DNA of 64,000 nt, taken from contig NC_037648.1 of NCBI RefSeq assembly GCF_003254395.2, forward strand, positions 9,426,009 to 9,490,008, given 5' to 3'. This stretch comes from Apis mellifera (taxonomy: Eukaryota; Arthropoda; Insecta; Hymenoptera; Apidae). Positions 50,644 to 63,000 of this stretch are shown here, one piece after another; positions within the stretch are counted from its first letter, which is position 1; the number at the start of each line of letters is the position of its first letter. The notes under the pieces are model-generated. The model was not told the DNA's origin. It made no database searches and saw nothing but the letters and a program-made list of their open reading frames with translations. Made by a program: the position numbers and the translations under genes.

Positions 50644-52485
50644 TCAGACAAGATGACCATCAATATCGGAATAGGCTGGCGTGGGAGTGAAAGTCGACAA
50701 TGGGTGACCATGAGTGTGCGCATTGCTGGATACCGACCGAGCAAACGTGGTAGGTGGTGGAGGTACCGACGGTGGTATCGGCGATTTCGACCCAGCAGTC
50801 ATCACAGTCACATCCGGTGGTGGGACTGGACGTGGTAAGGTTCTGCTGCGTGTCAACGTGCCTGTCCCGCTGCTCACATGACTCGAAAGCATATGTCCAG
50901 TGGGACTCATGGATGGATAATAACTGCCTGAACCTGGATCACCCACCACTGGACTGTGATTCGTTTCATATCCCATGTAACGGCCATTGTCGATTTCCAC
51001 ACTGTAGAAGTTTACGTCGTTTGGTGGTGCCGGACTAGGATTTCCAATGTAACTCGACTTCGAAACTGTAATAAATGGAAGTTGCGTTAAATTCTAGATA
51101 TTTATATAATTATAATTGAAGAATTAACATTTTACATGATCCTAAAAGAACTCTTTAAAGATATAAATTTGAAAGTCATTACTATTATATACTAAAATAT
51201 AATATCTTCTGAAATTTCTGAGTAATATACCAGAAAGTGTTCCACTGGCTGTCGTTCGCTGTGGCGGTGAATCCATGCTTATAGGTGGTTGAATGTGGTT
51301 GCCACGGCGACCAAGTGTTCCCTGATGATGTACCTGCATTTCCATATTCCCTTTTCCAAAATCTTGCATTGTTTGATCTATCAAATACGTGCTAGCTGCG
51401 GTCTTTCGTCCCTCGTCCTATTATGTTACATAAAGAGAAAATATAGTGTTAAATTAAAGGATGGGGAAAAACCTGGAATTTATTTAAACGCAATAAAATG
51501 AATCATCACTCGAATAATTCTATAATTTCGTAGCGTATCAGTATGAATTGTACGCAAGTACGTTACCAGTTTTGCATGCATTAAAGCGATATACTTCGCG
51601 TCGCTGTATCGACATTAACTTCATCATTCTGATACATTACGAGAGATTCTCAGTGTGTTTTACGTGCATGGAAACTACCTCTAAACATCCACCCCGTAAC
51701 TTGTCTATATTTAAGGGTACTGCAAGAAACGAAGTTAAAATTTGCTTTAAAATTGAAATATTATTGATAGAATTCGCAGTAAGAAGAACATACTACTTAG
51801 TAAAGCTTCTAAATAAGGATTTTTTCATTATGAAACGAAGGAAAAACTATATAACATAGTAATTGAACTGAAAAAAAAGAAAAGAAAAAAAAAAGAAACA
51901 GTAAAGGAAAGAATTCCAATTTAATAAAATGCCGAAGAAGGGAGAAGATCTAAAGATTCGAAAAACTATTTCTATCAAGAAGAACCGAAAACATAAGCGA
52001 AAGGGGATCAAAACGGAAGCAAAATGGAACAGAAATGTGTTAATAGAACTCAAACCTACCCTCCGGCATTACTTGTTACTAAGAACATACTGACTGATCG
52101 CACTGACCACGTAATCATTAGTGTCGAAGTTAACGTCGCTCTTCTCATCCGATACCGAACTTAATTCGCCGGTCATGGTGTCTCCATTCACGGTTGATGG
52201 CGCATACATATCCGCTGTTTGTGATTTGTTTATTCCTGCGCAAAGATAGAAACGTATATTATGAAATGTACAAAACTTTCATGTTGCTTGTTGTATTAAC
52301 ATTTTAAAAATGAAATTAAAATGTTAATTAATCCGGTGACTGTTATTAATTTTTTCTTAAATTTAAACTTTCTATTTTTGTATCAAACTTCACTTAGAAT
52401 AGAAATAATATTTATGTATTATTAATGAATAAGTTTGTACAAAATTCAAACATAGTAATATCTCTTTTTATCCAAATACTTTGCA

Positions 52486-52547
<62 letters not shown>

Positions 52548-52682
52548 AAAATAAAACATGATAGAAAGTTTGTGAAACTTAACAATAGTATGCATGTTGA
52601 AAGTAACTGCATAATACTTTTAGTTTTAGAAGTAAAATTGGATATATCATATCCTATCATACAATCACCAGATTAAAATTAA

Positions 52683-52718
<36 letters not shown>

Positions 52719-55700
52719 CATAAAATTATAATGCTATATATTATATATTTTTTTTTTTTCAGACGACGAAGCAAACCGGATCAAAATTCATTGTACGTAA
52801 ATTAACTTACGAGATTTATTTCGCTTTCTCATAATGTACCACAATACGATGATGAAGATATTAATGATAAAAAAGATGAGGGAGGTTGCTGCAAACGTAT
52901 AGATATAATTCATTGTAAAATCCCCCTTTTCCAAGAGAACGTCCGGCAGGTTCTCAGCGTTATTCGGCCCTGCAGGATAAAAGCAGAAAAAAGACGATAT
53001 AGGGCTGATTGATTATATTTACCGGAACGTTGGGCCTTCTTTTTCGATTTTAATGTAGCAAAGACTATGGGCGCAGCAATGAGTAGGCAAACAGAGGCGG
53101 AAACAGTGATGATAATGACGATGATGTAGGAAGAATTAATCTCGCTGGATGTCACGTCGGTAGGTGGTGCCTCCCCTGTAAGCCAAGCCAACGCCCCATC
53201 ACCGAATTGTTATTCATGCAACGATAACAGTCCACAATGGTTAGTTACAATTTTAGCGATTCGGATCGATCTATTATTAAACTATTGCCGCCGTGTCCGC
53301 GGTGTTTAATTAGCACGCCTAAGTCCATCAGCAATGATAATTCTTCATTCGAGACTTCATCGTTACAGGCATAACGACTATTAATCAATTTACGTCACGG
53401 AATGCCAATCGGTTAAATACTGGTAATTATGATGATCGATATTTCTCATTAGATGCGATGTGAATAAATGCTACTTTACTCGTTGTATTGTATATTCGAT
53501 GCGATTAAGCTTTAGGTATTTCGTGCATCGATTCTTTCTTTTCTTCTTTGTTTCAGCAAAAAAAAAAAAAAAAAGATCAAATGCGATGATGAAGCAGACA
53601 AACGAGACATGATGTTGATTTAATGCAAAAATGGATATTTTTTGTTATATAAGCTGTTTTTTGTTTATTTTATGGGGATAATAATTTAAAGGTATATAAG
53701 CAATTGTTTTTAATGGAAAATTTGATTTGGAAGAGGAAATATAATTAGTATAATGAGATTTAAATATATATTTGGATGTATATTTTGAATGTGGGTTTCC
53801 TGAAAGATGATTAATAAAGCAAGCAAAGTACAACATTATATTTCCTTCACCAATTAAATTTGTTCTCTATTTTCCTAGAGAACAATTGCAAATATACATT
53901 TAAATTAAATGATAATATTTCATTACTCAAAGCTGACTACACATATTAAATATGAAATTACATAGCTGCGCCCTATTCTTACTATTTCCCTTGAACCAAG
54001 CTACATCTTTTCATCGAATTTTACTATTATTACTCTACTAACAAAACTAAATATATACGTATCCAATGATAGAATTTATTTCTAAATAAAAAAAAAAATA
54101 ATAAATATAAAATATTAATCTAATTGTTAGTCAACAAAAACCGTTTTTAATATCCTAGCAAACGGTTTCACAATTTAGCCTGGTTAGAATAGTCTAAAAT
54201 TTAAAATTGCTTTTACCTAACAAAGCAACTACTATGGCAAATAGCATTGAAATAGTTAAAAAAGTAAAAAAAAAAAAGACTTACGGAGCGTTTGAACTTT
54301 AACCAAGTCAGGTAGAAAGCCACTGTCCCCTTTCTCATTGATAGCTTTCACGCTGAACACATAGTATGTCCCAAGGGACAATCCTGTTATCGTGGTTTTA
54401 TATTCTCCTGCCGATACATCCAGATAGTGGTATCGATGCTCGTAATCGAGAGCCTGCCTCCAACGTATCTGATACGAGGTTGGCAAACCACCATCGAATC
54501 CTCTTTTCCACACTAGTGTGACAGAATCGTGGGTGACGTTGAACACCTCAAGATCGCTAGGTTTGTCCGGTGGCGACGTCACATCTAGATGTATCATATC
54601 CGTCGACTGACCCATTTTGTTCGTTGCACGACACTCGTATTTCCCGTAATCGTGCGATGTCACACGGAAAATGGTCAACGTCGAATTGGAAATTAATTCG
54701 CTTAACTGCAAAAAGAGTTGTAGACTCATTTATTGAACAAATGAATTTTCGGGATAAATAAGTTTCAGGATTTCCTTATAATTTTGTCTATATAGAAATA
54801 TTTTAATTTAAAGACTTTTTGCATTTAAAATATTTGCATAATATAAAGTAATTTATTGTTACTTATCTTTTTTTAAGATTTGTTTTAAGAAATTAATTGG
54901 AAACGAATTCAAATCTTGTAAAGAGTAATTGAAGAATATATTGAAAGCTTACATCAGTGTGCGTAATTCCGTATTTATGTTCTGTGACATTAGGGAGCAA
55001 TGTTTTTCCATTAAATGTCCAAGAGAATCGAGGTAAAGGCGAGCCTCTTGCTTTGCATAACAATTGAACGTTTGCTCCTTTGTTTGCTGCTGCTCTTCTC
55101 GTCAATGGTGTATTCATCATTTGTGGTTTGACTGTATCAAAATATTATTTTAAAAAAACATACATATTTAAAACATATATATATGAATGTAAAGAAGCAC
55201 ATACAGTTTGTGATGAAAAGAATAGGTTCAGAGGTGACGTTGCCGATTCCATTGTTAACTTTGCATTGATATTCTCCAACATCTTCTTGATCAGGGTTCT
55301 CGATGTGCAGATAAGAAGTTTTGTTGATGAAAGAGGTGGAATATCGGCCGGAGAGTTCCGAGTTTGAGCCAACTTTCTGCCACGTGACGTATTCGTCTCC
55401 TATGGGACTACCGTCCACTTCGCAGAACAATTTCGCTTCGATTCCGGGAGAATATACTATGCCCGAAGTTGAGGTGCGTTTAATCTTCGCTGAATCTGAA
55501 AAATATACGATGCACGTGAGAAAATTTAAGAATTTCCATGGCGTTGAAATTCAATTGATCGAATACTTAAATTTTCTTTTTTATATAATTTTAAAAAATC
55601 GAGGATACGAAATTAGTAATTTAAAAATGAAATAAAATGAAACTTTAGTGATTTAAAATACAGATATAATAGAGTGAAAGTGATATAAAAATTTAGCAAT

Positions 55701-58700
55701 TTAAAAATTTTGAAATATGGAAATGTAGAACTAAAATTCAGAAATATAAAAGTAGAGTGATATGGAAATTTAACAATTTAAAATTCTAAAAAATTGAAAC
55801 ACGAAAAATTTTATATTTGCACTTACATTGAACAGTTAAGTTCAATTGATAAAATGTCGTGCCTTCTTCGTTAGTGGCTTCACAGATATAAGTTCCAGCA
55901 TCGTGACGATCCAGTTTAGTGATATTCAACGTAGAAGCACGAACAGATATTCTTCTGTTATTACTGACCAGAGGTAAACCATCTCTAGTCCAAGTGTAAC
56001 TTATCTCGTTAGGATTTCCCATAGCTGAAACGGAAATCACGAAAGGTTCGCTCTCCATTCCAATTAACTCGTAAGGCTCGATTGAGGAGAATATCGGCTT
56101 ATCTGTAACAAAAAATTCATTTTTCTTTTGAATCATGCTTTCTCCTCTAATTATTGAATATATACATACATTAATAATAAGGATGAGATCAATTTTGATA
56201 TATATTTATAAATCTAAATCAATTATATCAAAGATTTTATTTTAAGATTTGATTATTGCTCAACAAAGATGTTTCAACATAATGAAATTCATTATGTATT
56301 CATTATATATATGTAGATTATATATAGATATTTAAAGAATTAAATCTTTCATTAAACTATACACTTGATTGAATTTTAGAAAATAAGAATCTGTTAATAT
56401 AATTTTCATTTAAATTCAATCAAGTCAATTTTGAGACATTTTTATGATACTTACACAATACGTCAAGCGTAGTGGCGTCGTGAATGGACCTGTCCATTTG
56501 ATTGTTTCTCGCTTGACACGTGTACACTTCCCCATTCATTTCTTCCGTTACGTCCAACGAGAGCTCGACGAACGATAGAAATCCCCCATGTAAGCCGGGC
56601 TTAGTGCCATTTTTGGTACCTTGAACCGGGATGCCGCCCTTCCACCATGACATCTCCGCCGCCGGATTACTGCTGCTCGATTCGCAAATGATACGGCCCT
56701 CTTGGCCTGCGTGCAGATTCTGCGGCTCGCGGGTGATCTTGACTTTATCAGGCGGAACTGTGGCAAAAACAATGGTAATTTCGGGTTAATTGTTCGGAAA
56801 TAATTGCCACGAAGCTTTTCGAGACGAGATAAATTTATTCAAAGATTGGGGAGCAAAAGGAGGGGCTTCATTTATGTGGCATTAAAAGATAGGGATACAA
56901 ATTGTTGAGAGTAAATGCGATTGCCTGGAGGATTTCGAGGTAGAATTTAGAGAATTTTAGGGGGTAGAATACAGAGGGTAAAATGATCTTTCGAAGTTCA
57001 TTTTGGAAGTTGAAATATACTGGAGTAAAGTCGAAGAGTTTGAAAAGATATTAACGAATTAGATGAGAGATGAAAATATATCTTTATATCTTTTTTTTAA
57101 ACATGTTTCTTATATATTTTACTGTAGATCTTACAGTTAACTTTCAAGACGAGCACTTTGAGCAGGGGAATTTGTGTTGCGGAATTCGCTGCCTCGCATC
57201 GTATGCGCGCGTTATTGTCAGATGCATTTATGAGTATCGTTAACTCGCTTGAAACCGCATGATCTCGCGTTCTCGTGGTTCCTGGTACCTAAAACAAAAG
57301 ATAATATGGATAAATAATTATATTAAAAAAAAATTAATTAGTTATTAAAAACTTGAAAAGAAGAGGATTAAAATTATTAAATTAATCAAGAAAAATATCA
57401 TTATTATCCTTATTTTCATTAAAAAAACATTTGATATCTTAACGTTAAATATTTATAATAATAATTATAATTGAAATTCATTCTCTTCAATTATATTTTT
57501 GAAAATTATATATATAATCACTTTTTATTTTAATTTTATGCTATAGAAATTTCACAAACAATTTTGATAATTTCAATTAAGCATCATTTCCGTTATATAT
57601 AACCTGTTAACAAATAATCAATAAAAAAATATAATTATATTACAAGAGCAAAAATATAAAATGTATCAATAATAAAATTAATAATATAAAAATATTAAAA
57701 ATAACATATTAATAATATAAAATATATTGTAACAATTGAAATCACATGGATATGGATTAAATTATATGGATAACATTAAGAGATAATAAATTTATATGAA
57801 AATATTATAAGAATTTAATTTTCAAGAATCATACGATGATGATTCACATTTAATCATTCTTCACAAATACTATTATATATAAATAACGATCAGGGATCAT
57901 GTTCACCTTTCTATCATTCTTGTACCAACTCAACGTGGCGAGTGGATTTCCGGAAGTTGCGGTGCACAACAATCTAAGCACCGTTCCTGCATCAATCGTC
58001 GTTCCTTCCTCGTAACCGGTGATACTAAGTTTCGACGGTGGATCTGTCGCAAAACAAATATAAACTAGCGTCGTATAATAGATACAATCTACTGGACAAG
58101 ATACAATATCACAGTATCTTACAAGACATTACAAGACACTCAAATTACCCGACAAAACGCATCGCGGAAGATGTATCAGGATAATATTCTACGCGGTTCG
58201 AGTTGAACCAGAGAAACTTTGTTGTACACGAAACTATAGATATTCTGCGAACCGATGAAATTAATTCCGTCCAATAAGTTCGTACATACATTTATAGATA
58301 TATTCAAGATTCGTGTTCGAATATTCTCGATACATAGATTCGTAGATCTCGGATAAACCGGCAAGACAAGCGAAATCTTGCGGATTAATTTCGTTTCATA
58401 TTAATCTAATCTTCCATATTTACGTTTTGTTCATTCATTTCCTCGTTTAATTATCCCAGAATTTCGTGTTACTCACAAATCACGGTTATGGTATGGGTTC
58501 TGACGACGTTCTCGGTCAGTTTCACGTTAGACGCGTCGCATATCACGACTATACTGCGGCTGGTGCGATTTATGTTGAACGTCACGTTGGACGTGGTGAT
58601 CCAACCCCCTTCGGGGGCTGGCTCGGTTCTAGAGGCGTTGCTCTCGAAATTGTGACCGTCCACTGTCCACTTGATATCCGCGGGAGGATTCGAGTTCTCC

Positions 58701-60062
58701 GTGGTGCAGGTGATCACCACTTGTTCGTCGGCCTTCGCTTCTGTTGGCCCGGTGATCGTCACTCCGGATGGCGCGACTGGGGAAAAATAATTGTGATTCG
58801 TTTGATCAGTGAATTGAAGTTCATTCTTTCTGCCTGTGAATCGTGTGGAAATGACGTAAAATTGAAGAATGACTATTAATATTTTAATTAAATATTTATT
58901 ATTTAAGTTAAAGAAGAAAATTTTTGTATTACGAGATAAAAATACTTCCAAGGGAAGTATTATACTTACAAAGTACAGTCAGATCCACGTGCACTTTTAA
59001 AGGTTCCACGCTCATGATATTGAATACCTCGCATCTGTATCTCGCGTTATTGTCCTGCGCTTTTGCAGTAATGGACAACACGTTCTCAGAGAAGTGGCCC
59101 TCGTTCCTGTAGGGAGATGAGATCCTTTCGCTGTTCTTGTACCAGAATATTTGGGGGGGTGGATTCCCTCCGCGAGATCGGCAGGTCAGATCCAATTGTT
59201 GTCCACGTTTCACGGTCTCACCCTCGGTGTAACCTTCGATATACGGCATGGTGGGTGGATCTGGAAAAATGATTCGATCATGCAAGTTTCGAGGCAAAAA
59301 AGGAAAAAAAAAAAAAGAAAAAAGCCATACGTCGGGCAAAGAACCGGGGATCTGTTCTCGTTGTTTTAGTAATGGAAAAAGTTTCTCAATAAAAGTTTCA
59401 AACCGGAAGAGGCGAAGAAGGGATAGCGACGTGTAAAATTAACATGTCAGGTCGTATCGCAATCGTTCGATGGATTTCTTCCTCTGTTTCTCGTAGCGCT
59501 GATTGAATATCATCCGTAGATAGAAATAATTGTAATTATCACGAGGATAATTTCGTTATAATTTCAGTAATTAATGAGTCAGACAAATGATCGATATAAT
59601 TTAGACGATTAACTAATTTGACGTAACATTTCTTGAAGTCTCTCGATTATTAATTGGAGTTGGTTTAATTTTGGTACGTGATTATTTTGACACTTGGAAA
59701 TTATAATTGGAAGAATTGGAATATTTGAGTGAGATTTGTAATTTTTTTTAAGTGATCTATAATCTTTAGAGCCACTTTAATATTCTTTATTTCTTTATTT
59801 CTTTATTTTTTTTTTTATTTAGATATACAATGGAGTTTCTTCTTATTAATGTTAATATATGACTTTCGAAAATTATACTCACAGAAAACAGAAAGTTTGA
59901 TGGTTGCTCTTAAAGGCATACTGTAGGGTAATGCAGGGTGATTAGCTTCGCAAGTATAATCCATGTCGTTGTCATCAGCAGTAGGAACAATGACGATGGA
60001 ACCGTGGGTGTCGTACTTGAGCAATTCCTTCTTGTTCTCACCTGGCTTTTGTACTTCTTTGT
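50644..60062 (-). CDS. sns/hbs: Nephrin-family immunoglobulin adhesion receptor (sns/hbs type), 3' part of gene
   Basis: Cell-surface receptor; relatives act in myoblast fusion, nephrocyte slit diaphragms and axon or eye patterning. The 5' end lies beyond 64 kb. Minus-strand exons: 60062-59883, 59260-58970, 58776-58477, 58043-57907, 57288-57135, 56757-56455, 56102-55827, 55495-55205, 55131-54953, 54705-54285, then a transmembrane exon (53175-53023 or 52969-52811), 52235-52060 (or -52108), 51417-51231, 51065-50644. They encode the C-terminal half of one Ig domain, seven more Ig domains, one FN3 (PPDKPSDLEVFNVTHDSVTLVW), one membrane helix and a tail of about 245 residues with Tyr motifs (GRYMGYE, PAYSDID) and Pro-rich motifs (RPVPPPDV, PPSVPPPPTT). 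The Ig exon 56757-56455 carries GLHGG, which I recall from nephrin. The tail ends GHLV, also as I recall in nephrin, and may bind PDZ domains. Ig exon 56102-55827 lacks the first canonical cysteine. Confidence 0.88.
52060..52235 (-). other. First cytoplasmic exon of nephrin-like gene, with an in-frame TAA
   Basis: The frame entering from either transmembrane exon reads INKSQTADMYAPSTVNGD through NDYVVSAISQYVLSNK, then TAA at 52071-52069. Three more codons (TGC CGG AGG) reach a good donor (gtaggt) at 52059 in phase 0, matching the next exon (DEGRKTAASTYLIDQ). A weaker phase-0 donor (GTG|gtcagt) at 52107 would avoid the stop, giving NDYV-DEGRKTA. Confidence 0.6.
52491..52542. repeat. (AT)26 microsatellite in nephrin-like intron
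   Basis: Fifty-two bases of uninterrupted AT dinucleotide, flanked by AACAA and TTTGTT, so the ends are themselves complementary. Confidence 0.95.
52685..52714. repeat. (AT)n microsatellite
   Basis: About 30 bases of AT dinucleotide in the intron just downstream of the second transmembrane exon. Confidence 0.9.
52811..52969 (-). other. Alternative transmembrane exon B of the nephrin-like receptor
   Basis: 159 nt, phase 1 in and phase 1 out. Reads PNNAENLPDVLLEKGDFT, then a helix (YIYTFAATSLIFFIINIFI) and a basic stop-transfer segment (MRKRNKS). Good acceptor (atcctgcag) and donor (CTC|gtaagt). Uses the same junction phases as exon A. Confidence 0.85.
53023..53175 (-). other. Alternative transmembrane exon A of the nephrin-like receptor
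   Basis: 153 nt, phase 1 in and phase 1 out. Reads EAPPTDVTSSEINSSY, then a helix (IIVIIITVSASVCLLIAAPI) and a basic segment (LKSKKKAQR). Acceptor ggcttacag, donor TCCG|gtaaat. Splicing A to B together would give two membrane helices, so the pair is probably mutually exclusive. Confidence 0.85.
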
Positions 60063-63000
60063 CTAGAAACAAATGGTAAACCATAATTTTATATAATATT
60101 CTAAGAAAAAGTGCAAAAGTGCTAAATATGTTTTTTTATAAAATTAATAATAAAAATTCTTTATATCATTCAAATTTTTCATATTTCGTTTAATAAAAAT
60201 TTAAACTTAGAATACGAATAAATATTTTAAACAAATTTTATTCAACATTTATTCGTCATTTTATGAAAATAATATGTTGAAATATTTTTTAAGGTAACCA
60301 ATGTATATGTGCAAGTTACATTCAATAAAAAAAAAGAGAAAGGTTATCAAATAAAAGGACCGTCTTTTTCGTGACTTGTGTAATTTAACGTCTCCTGGGT
60401 CGATTTTCTCATGTTCCCTTTTTATCTTGTCCGAATGCGAACTCTCATCCATCTTTTATAAAAATGTACATACACATGTTCCCATAAAACTAAGTAGATC
60501 CTCTTAAAGCTTACTCCAAAGATAGTCCATGGATTAAAAAAACTTTAAATTAAATTTATTTCTATAGGATCATACACTTTGAAGTCTTCTTCCCCATACG
60601 ATCTTTCCCTTAAGATTCAATATAAATTATGATAAAAAATTTTTTGATAATATTATAATATTATTTAAATGAAACACGCAGAAAAAGAAGAATAATTTAT
60701 TCACACAATGAAGGTATTTATATTATTAATCGTAAATAAAATATAAAAATTCTGAACTTTGAAATTTTTTTTACCAGTTTAGCTTTAAAAAATTACAAAT
60801 TTCCAGTGATTTTTTTAACAATACAAAAATTAATTTTTCTCTCTAAAAATTTTTCAAACTTTTGACACCATGTTTCAACGATATTTATTCATATTATTGA
60901 TTGTTTTCGATTGTTTTCGAAATATTGTTAAATCATTATATATAAAAATAATGAAATAAGATCGGACAGGCTTTTATCCGAAACAACGATACCTATTAGT
61001 TTTCAGAACCCTTCCACAACGACGCCATTTTCGATGCTATTAAATGTAACAGTGGCGAGAGCGCCACTACGAAATACGATTTTGTTCTTTCACCCTTAAT
61101 TTCACCCGGGACAAGTTATTCTATATAAATTATTCCTTGTCAATTTTTATCCTATTTATTTAAATTTCTATTTTTATTTTATTTTATTTTCATTTTTCAA
61201 TCGATTACTTGTTAAAAATTCGGGTCAACTCGAATTGTTGAAAACGGCACATATAATTTAAGATTTAATCGAAACAGTGAGAATTTCGATTATATCGTAC
61301 TCGACGTGGCTCTATGCAAATTTGCCTGGTACCTCGAAATGATCTTTTGTTTCGAATTTATTTGTTAATTTATCGTGGAAATTTATCTGTGGCAAATTAT
61401 AATAATCAAATGCAACAAATAAGAGCACACATTCTTATCCCTATTTACTCGAATATTAGGAAGTAAAGAAAAATTATATAGGGGAAATTGGGAATTCTGA
61501 ATTTTACGATACGTATTAAAAATTTTGAAACGTTCGTGTGTTCGGAGTGTTGATTAATAATTTTACTAAATTATTAATTACTATTTTCACTCTTCAAGTC
61601 GACTGTCCGATATTAATTAAATTAATTATACCGGTGTTTGGTTTAATTGATATCTGTCCTCGACGACGTACAGAGATATGAAAATTGTCGTCGACTATTT
61701 TCGATATTAATTAAACGATTGTCTTGCAATCTGTTTTTGATGTTAATTATACGATTGTTTCGTTGGTTAATGGATAACGTAATTCTCTGCATAAATTATT
61801 TACTTCTTACATGATGTCCACTGTGACGACTTAACTCATGAAGTCGAAGATGTACTTTATTTAGTAACATTTAAAAAATTAGTTGAAATCTTCAGTAAAA
61901 TTCTATCGATATTATTAAATAAATAAAGATTCCCTTCTTCTTCGAGATATACAAATTATCTAACCGTTCATTATAAAACATTTGTACGAAGAAAAGAATT
62001 GCATTTAAAATACAAAATTGTCGTAAAATATAATTTTAATTAAAACATTTCTTTCAGCGATATATCGCGATTTTAATTCCATCGGTATCATTAGTTATAA
62101 TTGTTAATAAAGTTAGACAGCTGAAGCTACCACTGATTTAGTGAAAGGAGCAAAAGGTAATAGGAATGCGATCAATGAAAAGCGCGTATCGATTTAGAAA
62201 CCAATACGTAACTCACGGCGGTGGTGGAACATGTGCAAACGACAGGAAGAACTTGCATGGGTGCAATTAGAAGTAGACTAACTCGGAGACTTAGTCGTAA
62301 ACCACCGAAATTTTGTCTCAAAGTAGTATGAAATCCGACTGACTGAACAGAGGCAACGAGAATGTTTCTCGAGTTTCTCGGACGAGAAAGGCATTCGAAT
62401 TTCCCGGTGGAATTAAAATCGACAAGTTTTGTATCCAATTTAGTTAACCGATATTTTCATTAATTTTCGTTTATACATTCGTTTATAATATAAGAATGTA
62501 ACATTCGTTTTTTTTTAATCCGTTTTAAAATTAGTTGCAATTAAGAAAATTAATTAATTTAAGGATTTTTCCTTAAATAAATTCATCTTTATCTTTCGTA
62601 CATCGATCATATATAGTGAGAAATATCGAAACGAGACACATGCGGGAATTATTTTCAGGATTTTAAGAAGAAATCTGACCGTGGACAGAAAATTTTGTTC
62701 GATCAGCCGAAGGTACACGAAACGAGAGGATTTTCCATTTTCTATTCTATCGTGTTGATTTTTAATTTTTTTCAAGGAACTCCAATTTCCCAGTCGCGAC
62801 AGTATTTTCACAGTCAACGGCCAATTTCCTTTTGTTCTAAATGAAAATTCTTTTCATCCGTATCCTAACTGGGGGGAGGATGGAAATAATTTCTCCTCGG
62901 GTTAAGAAGTGTAACAAATGATTCCTCTTGTAAATAAATTAGCTAGGACTAGTCTCTCGGGTGTAATACATTCGAAGTAAAAAAAAAAATCTAGTTATCT

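Noticed and set aside
52412..52676. Frames encoding Ile-Tyr repeats on both strands
   Set aside because: Translation of the (AT)n microsatellite.
55184..55202. GAATGTAAAGAAGCA resembles microRNA miR-1
   Set aside because: The seed differs by position, there is no partner arm to form a hairpin, and it lies at an intron/exon edge of the nephrin-like gene.
60261..60452. Minus-strand frame starting MDESSHSDKIKREHEK upstream of the first nephrin exon
   Set aside because: It carries no Ig features, the acceptor lacks a pyrimidine tract, and it soon runs into low-complexity Phe-rich sequence; coding use cannot be supported.
62172..62438. Minus-strand 88-codon frame with FECLSRP
   Set aside because: One cysteine motif resembles an Ig strand but no tryptophan core or splice sites fit; probably chance in a less AT-rich patch.
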